DNA of 64,000 nucleotides from Alphaproteobacteria bacterium (GTDB lineage: Bacteria; Pseudomonadota; Alphaproteobacteria; Rhizobiales; JAJFHC01), in NCBI GenBank assembly GCA_021775805.1, contig JAJFHD010000014.1, positions 41,880 to 105,879 on the forward strand. The letters run 5' to 3'. Below, in pieces: positions 44,498 to 52,793 of the stretch. Below the pieces are notes generated by a model. That model had not been told where the DNA came from. It was given only the letters and a program-made list of their open reading frames with translations, and searched no databases. How positions within the stretch are numbered: position 1 is the first letter of the stretch; the number at the start of each line of letters is the position of its first letter. The position numbers and the translations under genes were made by a program.

Positions 44498-44521
44498 GCC
44501 CGCTCTGCGTGCAGAGCGGGC
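44498..44521 (-). terminator. Rho-independent terminator of the DM13 gene
   Basis: A perfect 11-bp stem GCCCGCTCTGC / GCAGAGCGGGC with a 2-base loop (GT). On the minus strand it is followed by TTCTTCTTTGC. It lies 47 bases beyond the stop of the gene at 44568. The plus-strand continuation (TGACTGTTTCTT) is moderately T-rich too, so it may also end leftover transcription from the PhyH side. Confidence 0.85.
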
Positions 44522-44567
44522 TGACTGTTTCTTCGGCAGCAAAACGCCGCAGGCATTGCCTGATCGA

Positions 44568-44969
44568 TTACTTCAGTTTGGCGACGCCCAGCGGCACGCT
44601 GAACTTTTCGCACCAGACATAAAGTTCGTTGTATTTCGACGGATCGATGGACGCCGGGATCTTGTAGACCTGCAGCCCCTTGATCTTGCCGAGATGGGCA
44701 ATCTTGGACTTCGCGTCATACTTGCCGTTCTTGCCAAATCCGAGTTTGGGGTCAGGTGCGCCGTCGAGCGAGAAGTCACCTTCCAGCACGAGAACCGCGC
44801 CGTTCGCCGTCTTGATGACTGAGATACCGCCGGTTGTGACGTGATCGCTGGCGCCGGTGAACGTGCCTTGCGCGATGACCGAACTGGCGGCATTCGCGAC
44901 TGTCGCGGCCGAAAGGGACATTGCTGCTATGCCGGCAATGACGAAAGGTCTGATTAGTCGTTTGAACAT
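44568..44969 (-). CDS. Secreted DM13-domain protein
   Basis: 133 aa. A signal peptide covers ~1-27 (LIRPFVIAGIAAMSLSAATVANA). The rest matches the DM13 pattern: IAQGTFTGASDHVTTGGISV (~32), GAVLVLEGDFSLDGAPDPKLGFG (~57), HLGKIKGLQVYKIPASID (~92) and YNELYVWCEKFSVPLGVAKL with its conserved single Cys (~113). DM13 domains are proposed redox/electron-transfer domains containing a near-invariant Cys, acting outside the cytoplasmic membrane. It diverges from a TetR gene with an operator-like palindrome between them, and has a strong terminator. Confidence 0.85.
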   Translation of the reverse strand: MFKRLIRPFVIAGIAAMSLSAATVANAASSVIAQGTFTGASDHVTTGGISVIKTANGAVLVLEGDFSLDGAPDPKLGFGKNGKYDAKSKIAHLGKIKGLQVYKIPASIDPSKYNELYVWCEKFSVPLGVAKLK

Positions 44970-45037
44970 CGAATGCTCCCAAGTGAATGAACTTTAACGC
45001 CGGTGTGTTTGCCGGTCAGACTGGGAAGTAATAGTTT

Positions 45038-45053
45038 TTGATTGATCAGTCAA
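45038..45053. promoter_or_regulatory. Candidate TetR operator between DM13 and TetR genes
   Basis: TTGATTGATCAGTCAA, a near-perfect 16-bp palindrome centred on TGATCA (one mismatched pair). It lies 69 bases from the DM13 start and 119 from the TetR start, so a dimer here could control both. Confidence 0.55.
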
Positions 45054-45171
45054 TAATTGACGCAATCACCTCTTCATCATAAAACTGTGATGGCATCGGG
45101 GGTGGCGCGGCGCGGTGATTGTCCCATGTCTTCACAAGGGTGTCCGCATTCGTTGACTTAGGAGGAGCACC

Positions 45172-45759
45172 ATGGCAAGGCCGAGGGAATTCGACCGGGA
45201 GACCGTTGTGGCAAACGCAACCGACGTCTTCTGGGCTCAGGGTTATGCCGGTACGTCACTGGACGATCTCGACCGCGCCACGGGGCTCAACAGGGGATCT
45301 CTCTATAATGCGTTTGGCGACAAACACGGATTGTATCTTGAGTGCCTCGACCTCTATGGCAGCCATGAGATCGGCGCGGCGGTCGCTCTGCTTGAGGACA
45401 CATGTTCCAAACGGTCGGCGATTCGCATGCTCTTCAAGTCTGCCGTGGACTCCGTACGGCTGGGCGGTGACAGGCGGGGGTGTCTCCTGTGCAACGCCGC
45501 CATTGAGCTTGCCCCCCATGACCAGGACGTCGAACAAAAGGTCGTCGAGCATCTGGGACGGTTGCGCGGCGCTTTCAAGACCGCGCTCGAATGCGACGGC
45601 GCCAGCCGTTCCCGGTCCGAAGTCGCGCGCCTGAGCGATCATCTCACCGCGAGCTATATGGGGCTGCTGGTCATGGCCAAGGGCGGCTTTCCAGTCGCCC
45701 ATTTGAAACGGACTGCCGATAGCGCCACGACCATGGCGACAATCGCCCGGCAGCCCTGA
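45172..45759 (+). CDS. TetR-family repressor
   Basis: 195 aa. The N-terminal HTH is PREFDRETVVANATDVFWAQGYAG, TSLDDLDRATGLNRGSLYNAFGDKHGLY (~4-52), the AcrR/ComR subgroup pattern with SLYNAFGDK. The C-terminal helical domain (~55-190) contains GCLLCNAAIELAPHD (~103-117) with two close Cys residues, a feature of the TetR_C_11-like subgroup that could respond to oxidants or electrophiles. GGAGGAG sits just before the ATG. It diverges from the DM13 gene across the palindrome. Confidence 0.9.
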   Translation: MARPREFDRETVVANATDVFWAQGYAGTSLDDLDRATGLNRGSLYNAFGDKHGLYLECLDLYGSHEIGAAVALLEDTCSKRSAIRMLFKSAVDSVRLGGDRRGCLLCNAAIELAPHDQDVEQKVVEHLGRLRGAFKTALECDGASRSRSEVARLSDHLTASYMGLLVMAKGGFPVAHLKRTADSATTMATIARQP

Positions 45760-45929
45760 AAGCACGTCGCGGATGGCCGAACCGGCGCGGACGATCCTGG
45801 CGGTTGACCGTACCGTCTGTCGTGTGAATAGTATTGCACCTTGAATCTTTTCAGTCGGGACGACAAATATAGGGCTGAATGATGGTAGGGGCGGGGTCTT
45901 TGATGGAACGTAAAGGGAGCGTGCCAAAA

Positions 45930-46610
45930 ATGACGACGACGATCAGGCAATACACGAGCGGGCAGATTTCTCGAAGGCAGTTTGTTCTGGGTGCGGCAGC
46001 CACTGGCCTGGCCGTGTCGGGGCCTTCATCGCTTGCGGCAACGAATTTCGCGTCGGGCGCACAGGCATATTTTGCCGGCCCTGCTACTGACAATGGCGTG
46101 ACATACAAGCGAACGAACTTCCAGAAGATAGATCCCAAATGGCGCCGCCAGGTGGTGCAGTATCACAGCCCCGAACCGCAGGGTACCGTCGTCATCGATA
46201 CCCGGCACCACTTTCTCTACATTGTCTGGGAAAACCAGACCGCACTGCGTTACGGCGTCGGAGTCGGCCGCGAAGGCTTCAAATGGTTCGGTAAGGCCAG
46301 GGTCGACCGCAAGGCGATCTGGCCAAACTGGGTGCCGCCGCCGGAAATGCTTGAGCGTCAGCCGGATCTGCCGAAATTCGTCGCTGGCGGTGCCGAAAAT
46401 CCACTGGGGCCGCGCGCACTGTATCTCTACAGGGATGGCCGGGATCTCGGCTACCGGTTGCACGGCACGCTGGAGCCCTGGTCGATCGGATCGGATGTTT
46501 CCAGCGGCTGCATCCGGATGTTCTCCGAAGACGTGATCGACCTTTATCAGCGCTGTCCGAAGGGTACCCGCGTCCTGGTCCTGAAACACCTGGGCTCGCC
46601 GGACGCATAG
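45930..46610 (+). CDS. L,D-transpeptidase (YkuD) with Tat signal
   Basis: 226 aa. ATG 45930 is preferred (GGGAGC about 9 bases upstream) over in-frame ATGs at 45879-45903. The Tat motif SRRQFVLGAAATGLAVSG is at ~14-31, so it is exported folded to the periplasm. The YkuD domain spans ~80-225: VVIDTRHHFLYIVWENQTALRYGVGVGREG and the catalytic block HGTLEPWSIGSDVSSGCIRM with the nucleophile Cys about residue 196. It cross-links peptidoglycan 3-3 or attaches proteins to it. An OmpA-type lipoprotein gene follows by 60 bases on the same strand, another peptidoglycan-linked product. Confidence 0.92.
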   Translation: MTTTIRQYTSGQISRRQFVLGAAATGLAVSGPSSLAATNFASGAQAYFAGPATDNGVTYKRTNFQKIDPKWRRQVVQYHSPEPQGTVVIDTRHHFLYIVWENQTALRYGVGVGREGFKWFGKARVDRKAIWPNWVPPPEMLERQPDLPKFVAGGAENPLGPRALYLYRDGRDLGYRLHGTLEPWSIGSDVSSGCIRMFSEDVIDLYQRCPKGTRVLVLKHLGSPDA

Positions 46611-46670
46611 GCGGCCACCGCAAGGTAGGTCCGGCAGGGCGGGCTGAGTACAGCAGGGGATGTTGAAGCA

Positions 46671-47219
46671 ATGGCACATGTCGCGACGAGACCATCACAC
46701 GGCGCCGGCGCCGGTTTGGCCATGGTCGCAATCCTGGGATTCCTGCTTGCCGGTTGCCAGTCCTTGGGTTTGGGCTCTCTGGGGTCGGGCAATTCAAGAA
46801 CCGCGACCGGAACCAATGCTCCCGTCGATGCTTTTGCCAATCTGAACACCGGCAGCGAGGAAGATTTCATCCTCCAAGTCGGGCGCCGGACCCATTTTGC
46901 GGAAGGCTCGGCTGCGCTCGACGACACCGCCAGAACAACGCTCGACAAACAGGCAGAATGGCTGCAGCAGCATTCCCACTGGTTGATCAAGCTTCAGGGG
47001 TTTTCCGATGATCCGGGATCGCCCGCCCAGAACAAGGCCCTGTCGACAAAGCGCGCGCAGGCGGTAATGTCCTATCTGGTGTCTCGCGGCGTTGCACGAA
47101 GCCGGATGTGGGTGCGCGGCTACGGCCGCGAACGTCTCGTGCGTGACTGCCCTGACATCGCCTGCAAGTCGCAAAACCGCCGGGTGATTTCGAACCTTCG
47201 TGCTGAGCGCGAGACCTGA
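46671..47219 (+). CDS. OmpA-like peptidoglycan-binding lipoprotein
   Basis: 182 aa. The signal peptide ends in the lipobox LLAGC (Cys about residue 28), then a Ser/Gly/Ala-rich linker, then an OmpA C-terminal domain (~70-178): VGRRTHFAEGSAALDDTART, LQGFSDDPGSPAQNKALSTKRAQAV and MWVRGYGRERLVRDCPDIACKSQNRRV. The Asp/Arg residues used to bind diaminopimelate in Pal-type domains (FSDDPG and QNRRV) are present. It is likely an outer-membrane lipoprotein holding the envelope to the wall. It converges with the ProC-like gene (6 bases between stops). Confidence 0.9.
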   Translation: MAHVATRPSHGAGAGLAMVAILGFLLAGCQSLGLGSLGSGNSRTATGTNAPVDAFANLNTGSEEDFILQVGRRTHFAEGSAALDDTARTTLDKQAEWLQQHSHWLIKLQGFSDDPGSPAQNKALSTKRAQAVMSYLVSRGVARSRMWVRGYGRERLVRDCPDIACKSQNRRVISNLRAERET

Positions 47220-47225
47220 CGATCC

Positions 47226-47996
47226 TCAAGTCTCGTTCAGTCGCGTGAGAATCCCGTCCAGCGAGACAGCGGTCCGGGAAAACCAGTCTTCCTGCCTGAG
47301 AAACGACATCGCCTGAGCATTAAGTCCACCCGGAGTGAATGCTTCCTTGCCGAGGTCCTCGAACGATGGGGCATCGGTTGCAACGGACTGGCTGGACAAC
47401 GCGTAAAACATGGAACTGACATAGGCCTGTGCCCGATCCGACGGGATGTTCCGGCGCTCCAACCAGTTCTGGACCTCCGCCTGATACATGTGAAAGGCGG
47501 CAATCTGGGAGGTGACCGCCGCCAGCGCACGCAGTTCCGCTTCGTCATTGGCGGCGACGGGTGTTCCGATCTGCCCGAACATCTGCTCGAGGCCATCATT
47601 GAAGGGGCAGTAGGCAACCGGTCCCCGGCCTTTTGCAATCGGTGGCAGCGGGACTGCCTTGAACAGGTTCACATCTGGCCCGACCAGAGCCCGGGCTCTG
47701 TCAAATGTCAGGGTCGAGACGCAGTTGACCACATTTTGTTCCGGCCTGAAGCAGAGCGCCTCCAGCACAGTGCCGGCAATGTCCGGCGTGACCGTAATGA
47801 ATGTCCAGTCGCTGCGGTCGGCTACCGCCTGGTTGCTGTCGGCGACGGTCAAGCAGCCGTACAGGCCGGCGAGGCGCCGTGATCGCTCGGTGCTGCGCGG
47901 CGACACGACGACGGACTGCGGTGGCTCGGCACACGTGCACAATCCATGGATCACGGCCTCTGCAATCGCACCGGTTCCGACGAATCCTATGTTCAT
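47226..47996 (-). CDS. Pyrroline-5-carboxylate reductase-like protein
   Basis: 256 aa. ATG 47996 (GGAG upstream) gives MNIGFVGTGAIAEAVIHGL, the F420/NADP-type Rossmann start of ProC-like enzymes. The NADP region VVVSPRSTERSRRLA (~33) and NCVSTLTFDRARALVG (~95) follow, and the C-terminal helical dimerisation part contains FTPGGLNAQAMSFL (~222), the counterpart of ProC's TPGGTT but with Leu-Asn. Changes around the active site (GGTT loop) mean it may not be the proline-biosynthetic enzyme. Convergent with the OmpA-type gene. Confidence 0.8.
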   Translation of the reverse strand: MNIGFVGTGAIAEAVIHGLCTCAEPPQSVVVSPRSTERSRRLAGLYGCLTVADSNQAVADRSDWTFITVTPDIAGTVLEALCFRPEQNVVNCVSTLTFDRARALVGPDVNLFKAVPLPPIAKGRGPVAYCPFNDGLEQMFGQIGTPVAANDEAELRALAAVTSQIAAFHMYQAEVQNWLERRNIPSDRAQAYVSSMFYALSSQSVATDAPSFEDLGKEAFTPGGLNAQAMSFLRQEDWFSRTAVSLDGILTRLNET

Positions 47997-48120
47997 TTTT
48001 CCACTCCCGTCAGCTTCTCGAGAAATGCCTCTATGCCGCTGCATGGCACGGCCCCGGCCCCGGGGTCGGCGCTGACGCCGCCGTCAACTGTCTCAAAAAC
48101 CGAGCATGCCGCAAACCGAT

Positions 48121-48514
48121 TCAATCTGCATCTTTCCGTATTCGTGCACATCCGTCGAGGCGATGCAGCCGGTCCGTCTCGATTCCAGCTTCGGCCAGGC
48201 CCTGCATGAGGTTGGACTGGACGGTGGCCGGATGGTGTTGGCGCCCGACCATCACGACCGCCTTGATGGTTTCTTCCGTTACATGGATATCGTCGTCAAG
48301 ATCTGTCGCCCGGTAGGCAAACGGTTGCCGCAGGATCCGGCAGGCACCCCTGGGCATGGTATCGCGCAGCGCTGACGGATAGCCCATGTTCTGATCGAAG
48401 GAAAACCCGATCCGGTCGAGCGTGTAGCCGGCCTTGTCAATCCTGTCGTAGAGTTGCACATACCGCCGCCGTGTCCGGCAGTTCGGGCTCCGGAATCAGG
48501 TCCTGTCTTTTCAT
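48121..48514 (-). pseudogene. Decayed gene of unrecognised family
   Basis: ATG 48514 with AAGGA just upstream opens MKRQDLIPEPELPDTAAV, then a stop after 25 codons. Slipping one base near 48470 restores YVQLYDRIDKAGYTLDRIGFSFDQNMGYPSALRDTMPRG, which runs on to DDDIHVTEETIKAVVMVG and VQSNLMQGLAEAG, ending at 48121. The composition and motif regularity look like real protein sequence, with one frameshift and probably an internal deletion near 48340. I cannot name the family. The 630 bases between the ProC-like start and 48627 hold nothing else supportable. Confidence 0.4.
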
Positions 48515-48626
48515 AGTCCTTCTGGTCCGCAGGATACAGCCGTTGCATTTGCGGCAGAATTGGACAAAACACAGGAATTGCGAGCTCTGTGAAACGCGAC
48601 GTCCAGGTCAATCCAGGTGTCGGGAG

Positions 48627-49235
48627 TTAGGCATAGGGTCTGTCGAGGGCGCGTTCGACCATTTCGAGGCGATCCTGCCCATAGAACATGTCGCCCGCCA
48701 CAAAATAGGTTGGCGATCCGAACACGGATCTGGCAACGGCCTCGTTTGTGAAGTCGTCATAGAGCTTGACCACCGGGTCGGAGCCGGCGGTCTCCAGGAG
48801 AACCGTTGGCGACAGCCCGGCGTTTTTGACAAGCGTCTCCAGGGTTGCCCGGTCCGCAAGATCGGCATCATCGCGCCAGTGGGCTTCCAGAAAAATGTGC
48901 GACAGTTCATCAATGTTGACGCCCTGGGACAGTGCGGCGATCAGCACGCAGTTCGGCACGGTGATGTCGTTGGCGTGATGGGTCGGCGTGCTCTTCATGA
49001 CCGGGGCATTCCGGTGTTCGGACCAGCGCTTGATCTCCCTGCCAAAGTAGTAGTCGATGTGCGCCTTGGTGCGATCGGCCATCGGCGTTGCACCGGTCGA
49101 AGGCATCAGTTTGCGCAAGTCGAAAGGTTTGTGAACGATCCGGTGATCGCCTGCCTTCGCAATCTCACGCAGACGACGGGAGCCCAGATAGGCGTAGGCT
49201 GAATGCGCAGCATAGAAATATTCGATGTCGGCCAT
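48627..49235 (-). CDS. DsbA-fold 2-hydroxychromene-2-carboxylate isomerase-like protein
   Basis: 202 aa. ATG 49235 gives MADIEYFYAAHSAYAYLGS, where the HCCA-isomerase motif (F/Y-x-x-S-x-Y-x-Y) has Ser12 as the proposed nucleophile. HKPFDLRKLMPSTG (~35) and AHWRDDADLADRATLETLVKNAG (~118) follow, and the C-terminal VFGSPTYFVAGDMFYGQDRLEMVERAL (~168-195) is the classic thioredoxin-like/DsbA end with cis-Pro. Members use glutathione to isomerise ring-fission products or act as kappa-class GSTs. Longer upstream open sequence belongs to the MATE gene shadow. It lies 20 bases downstream of the MATE gene on the same strand. Confidence 0.9.
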   Translation of the reverse strand: MADIEYFYAAHSAYAYLGSRRLREIAKAGDHRIVHKPFDLRKLMPSTGATPMADRTKAHIDYYFGREIKRWSEHRNAPVMKSTPTHHANDITVPNCVLIAALSQGVNIDELSHIFLEAHWRDDADLADRATLETLVKNAGLSPTVLLETAGSDPVVKLYDDFTNEAVARSVFGSPTYFVAGDMFYGQDRLEMVERALDRPYA

Positions 49236-49255
49236 TTTGCGTGTCCTGTTGTCAA

Positions 49256-50692
49256 TCAAACTGTCGGATCGGCTCCTCGATTTACCGCAGTGACCGGCCG
49301 GGCTGTCAACCGCAGAAATCGAATTGTCAGCAGGATCGACGTGACAATCAATCCGAGTGCCAGCCCCCACCACAGACCGCGGCCGCCGAGTCCCAGCGGA
49401 AATGCCAGCAAACAGCCCCCGCCGATACCCAGCACCCAGTACCCGAAGCCCGCCAACCACAGCGGTGCCACTGTGTCCTTGAGGCCGCGCAACGCACGCG
49501 ACGATACCGCCTGCAGCCCGTCGGACACCTGGAATATCGCGGCGATAAACAGGAGTTGGCCGGCGATGGCGGCGACATCCTCGAAACCCGTGTCTCCCGG
49601 TTCCATGAAAACACGTACGATGTGATCCGGCACAGCCAGCGGGACGATCATCATAAGCGTCAGCGTGGCGCCACCGATCGCCATTCCCAGAATACCGGCC
49701 CGCCTTGCCGCCTCCAGTCCTGACCGGCCCATGCAATGGGCGACCCGGACCATGGTTGCCTCAGCCAGTCCAAGCGCCACGACGAACGGAATGCCGACCC
49801 AACCCATGATCACCTGATGGGCTGCGAGCAGCTTGGCACTGATCACACCGGACAAAATCGATACCGCGACGAACAGACCGGCCTCAAGCAGCACCAGAGC
49901 GGCAATCGGCGTGCCCAGCCGGACGATTTCCCGGCACAGCACCGGATCGAACCGGAGACGGCCGAAGAACACGCCATAGCCGCGCAGCGACGGTGTGAAA
50001 AAGATATAGACGGTCAGACAGATCAGCATGACCCAGGAGACGATATTCGTGGCCCAACCGGCGCCGGCCACGCCGAGCGCTGGCAGACCGGCAAGGCCGT
50101 GGACCAGTGCGAGCGTCAGCAGGTAGTTCATACCGACGGCCGCCACCGTGATCACCATGACCGAGCCCGCCCGCGAAATCGCGGCAACGAAGTCCCGCAA
50201 TACCGCGAACCAGAGCACCGGCAAAAGAAAGCCAGAAAGGCCGCGCAGGTAAGGTGTCGTGAGCGCCACGACCGCCGGGTCCTGGCCCAACCCCGACAGG
50301 ATCCAGTCGAGGTTCCAGATCAGTACGGAACCGGGCACGCCAACCGCGGTGGCCACGATGAAGCCCTGACGCACCGCCTGGCCGGCATCGCGCTTGCGTC
50401 CGGCGCCTTCGGCATGGGCGGCAAGAACACCGACGATCGACAACAGCCCCATCAGAACGACGATCAGTTCGAAGGCCATGTCGCCGGCAAGGCCGACCGC
50501 GGCCAGTTCGTGATAACCCAGCCGGCCCACCACCATCTTTGTGGTCAGGAACATGGCATATTCCGCCACGTAGGCGCCGATCAGGGGCAGGGCAATCCGC
50601 AACAGAAGCCTGGTCTCCATCCGCCATAGGGAAGGTTGGTTCGCCGCCGCTGTCTGAACGGGGCTGTCATGATCGCCGCCCGGAAGGGTCAT
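49256..50692 (-). CDS. MATE-family multidrug efflux transporter
   Basis: 478 aa, about 12 membrane segments in two MatE repeats. ATG 50692 starts MTLPGGDHDSPVQ; the open frame extends 20 codons upstream without family sequence. Repeat 1 begins LLLRIALPLIGAYVAEYAMFLTTKMVVGRLG (~30-60), the N-lobe with its TM1-2 pattern; repeat 2 begins REIVRLGTPIAALVLLEAGLF (~255). ISAKLLAAHQVIMGWVGIPF (~290) and RALRGLKDTVAPLW (~410) are typical. A Na+- or H+-driven exporter of cationic compounds in the inner membrane. Divergent from the EamA transporter gene. Confidence 0.92.
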   Translation of the reverse strand: MTLPGGDHDSPVQTAAANQPSLWRMETRLLLRIALPLIGAYVAEYAMFLTTKMVVGRLGYHELAAVGLAGDMAFELIVVLMGLLSIVGVLAAHAEGAGRKRDAGQAVRQGFIVATAVGVPGSVLIWNLDWILSGLGQDPAVVALTTPYLRGLSGFLLPVLWFAVLRDFVAAISRAGSVMVITVAAVGMNYLLTLALVHGLAGLPALGVAGAGWATNIVSWVMLICLTVYIFFTPSLRGYGVFFGRLRFDPVLCREIVRLGTPIAALVLLEAGLFVAVSILSGVISAKLLAAHQVIMGWVGIPFVVALGLAEATMVRVAHCMGRSGLEAARRAGILGMAIGGATLTLMMIVPLAVPDHIVRVFMEPGDTGFEDVAAIAGQLLFIAAIFQVSDGLQAVSSRALRGLKDTVAPLWLAGFGYWVLGIGGGCLLAFPLGLGGRGLWWGLALGLIVTSILLTIRFLRLTARPVTAVNRGADPTV

Positions 50693-50882
50693 GTGATAGG
50701 CCTGAAGGCAAAGAATTGAAGCAACGCAACGTCGCAGGTTCCTGCACCACAACTACACTGTCGGGTCCGGAATGGCATCCACAAAGTGAGGCGCTAAACC
50801 GGTGTTGTTTGTTCCGCAACCGTGATACCAGACGATAGTGCAGCGGGCTGACAGGCGGCGCAGGCAACAAGGGTGGGCAGAG

Positions 50883-51776
50883 ATGGAACGCAAGGAACGC
50901 ATTGACGCTTTCGGGGCCACTCTCCTGCTCGTGTTTTCGCTGCTTCTCGGTCTCAATCAGGTCCTGATCAAGCTTGTGAATGCCGGGTTGCAGCCGGTTT
51001 TTCAGGCCGGATCGCGTTCGGTCTGCGCGTTTTTCCCGGTGCTGATATTTGCGTGGCTGGCAAGGAAACGGCTGTCTGTCTCCGATGGCAGCCTGGTCCC
51101 AGGCATCATCACCGGCACACTCTTCGGTTTCGAATTCCTGATGCTGTTCCTGGCCCTTGAATACACCGCTGTGTCGCGGGCATCGATTCTGTTTTACACC
51201 ATGCCGTTCTGGGTTGCGGTCGGCGCACATTTCCTGATCCCCGGCGAACGCCTGACACTTGTCCGGCTTTCGGGTCTGTTGCTGGCGGTCGGCGGTGTTG
51301 CCTGGGCGCTCGCCGACGACACGGCACCGGCGACCGAGCATGCCCTGTTCGGCGATGTTCTATGTCTGGTTGCCGCCACGTTCTGGGCGGCGATCGCCCT
51401 GATTGCCCGAACCACGTCGCTCAACCGGTCCGGTCCGGAAATGCAGTTGCTCTATCAGTTGTCCGTTTCCACGGTCATCCTGATCCCCGCCTCCTTCCTG
51501 TTTGGCGATCTGGTGCGGGATCTGACACCGGCGATCGTCGCGATCTTTGCCTTCCAGGTCCTGGTGGTCGTGTCCGTCGGTTTCGTGACATGGTTCTGGG
51601 TGCTGTCGATCTATCCGGCCTCGGATATGGCGTCCTTCGGATTCCTGGCACCGCTGTTCGGGGTCCTGTTCGGCTGGCTCATCCTGGACGAGTCGGTTTC
51701 GGTCTCGATTATCGGGGCGCTGGTGCTGGTGAGCGCGGGCATTGTTCTGGTCAACCGGAAGCCGGGGAAGGCATAG
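50883..51776 (+). CDS. EamA/DMT-family transporter
   Basis: 297 aa with ten hydrophobic segments in two EamA repeats. ATG 50883 places MERKERIDAFGATLLLVFSL at the N-terminus; the open frame starts 15 codons earlier in a basic stretch unlike the family. Repeat 1 ends near ~140 (LTLVRLSGLLLAVGGVAWALADD), repeat 2 starts at ~150 (GDVLCLVAATFWAAIALIAR) and ends with LGVLFGWLILDESVSVSIIGALVLVSAGIVLVN (~255-290), where the E-S pattern is family-typical. A drug/metabolite exporter in the inner membrane, substrate unknown. Confidence 0.9.
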   Translation: MERKERIDAFGATLLLVFSLLLGLNQVLIKLVNAGLQPVFQAGSRSVCAFFPVLIFAWLARKRLSVSDGSLVPGIITGTLFGFEFLMLFLALEYTAVSRASILFYTMPFWVAVGAHFLIPGERLTLVRLSGLLLAVGGVAWALADDTAPATEHALFGDVLCLVAATFWAAIALIARTTSLNRSGPEMQLLYQLSVSTVILIPASFLFGDLVRDLTPAIVAIFAFQVLVVVSVGFVTWFWVLSIYPASDMASFGFLAPLFGVLFGWLILDESVSVSIIGALVLVSAGIVLVNRKPGKA

Positions 51777-52212
51777 ATTCGCCGCGTGGGGATCGGACAA
51801 CAGTCTACTGACGAACACCCATTGGTTGCGCCGCCCCCTGCAGCATTAAATGCAATCTAATGTCGAGAGCCTCCAAGCAAATTTAGGCGATTTCTAATGC
51901 TCTTCGCTCAGGGACAGAATTTTATTGCGGAGAGAGCTTGAGATATACATCTGCTATGAATTGTCACTAATTTGGATAGTGTCCGTTTTATAGAGCCCTA
52001 ATGCTGATTGAAATATGTGGGAAGTTACAGGTGAAATGGACAAATCCGTGTTCCCAACACAATAGAAACAACATTGAAAAAAATAAATATTCGAAAATAT
52101 GAATATTTATCTAGGTTGCACGTACATGTTGTATGTCTCGAATATTGGAGATACGATATTTGAAGTACGGTGCCGTGGTAAGAATGATGTGGCATGAATT
52201 GGGAGTGAGGAT
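51777..52212. other. AT-rich intergenic region before the amidase pair
   Basis: 436 bases. The first 70 are GC-rich, then 51850-52200 becomes markedly AT-rich (for example AAAAAATAAATATTCG at 52076). No gene, hairpin or integrase-type sequence was found. It ends with GGGAGTGAGGAT, the ribosome site of the GTG-started amidase gene. The composition shift may mark the edge of an acquired segment. Confidence 0.5.
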
Positions 52213-52782
52213 GTGACCTTCAAGCTTGGGATAGTTATTGGCCACACTGCTGCAAAAGGCGGCGCCAAGGGGATCAACTTGAGCGTCGAATATCATTACA
52301 ATTCAGAGGTCGCGAAGGACATGGAGAACTACGCGGCGGGAACATACGGTTCGTCTTCTACACATCCGCTGGAAACGAAACTCTTCTTTCGCGACCTGGT
52401 CGGCGTTCCCGGGGCTTATCGTGCGGCCGATGAATGGCGTGCTAATGCGACTGTCGAATTGCACTATAACGCCGCAACGCCAACCGCGCGGGGAACCGAG
52501 ACGTTGAGTTCAGGTTCCGCGGCTAGTCTCAAGTTCGCGAAACTCGTTCAAGGCGAACTCTGCAGTCTCCTGAATCGCAACGGCGACTCCCGCGGCGTGA
52601 AGATCCGCAACCGGCAGAAACAGGACCGAGGCTGGCTGAGCCTCGTCAGCGGAGCCGCGCCAGCAATCATAACGGAACCTGCGTTTGGGAGTAATGCCGC
52701 CGATGCAGCCCTCCTCCGTGCCAAGAAGTTTGAGATAGGTCGCAAGATAGTCGATCAGGCACACGCGTTTTTCTATAGCTGA
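52213..52782 (+). CDS. N-acetylmuramoyl-L-alanine amidase-like protein (Amidase_3 type)
   Basis: 189 aa, GTG start with GTGAGGAT upstream. Matches the zinc amidase layout used by AmiC-like autolysins and phage endolysins: GIVIGHTAAKGGAKGINLSV (~6-25, first His), SVEYHYNSEVAKDMENY (~24, Glu/His), VELHYNAATPTARGTETL (~80, ELHxNA with the second His), DSRGVKIRN and APAIITEPAFGSN with the catalytic Glu (~151-163). No signal peptide, unlike periplasmic AmiC, so a holin-dependent or cytoplasmic role is more likely. The next gene, a membrane protein, follows by 11 bases. Confidence 0.8.
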   Translation: MTFKLGIVIGHTAAKGGAKGINLSVEYHYNSEVAKDMENYAAGTYGSSSTHPLETKLFFRDLVGVPGAYRAADEWRANATVELHYNAATPTARGTETLSSGSAASLKFAKLVQGELCSLLNRNGDSRGVKIRNRQKQDRGWLSLVSGAAPAIITEPAFGSNAADAALLRAKKFEIGRKIVDQAHAFFYS

Positions 52783-52793
52783 AGGGCGGATCT

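Noticed and set aside
49736..50629. A 297-codon plus-strand frame
   Set aside because: Mirror of the MATE gene; Gln/His/Arg-rich translation typical of antisense frames over hydrophobic genes.
51850..52212. AT-rich stretch as a replication origin or attachment site
   Set aside because: No iterons, DnaA-box cluster or duplicated core sequence could be identified, so only the composition is recorded.
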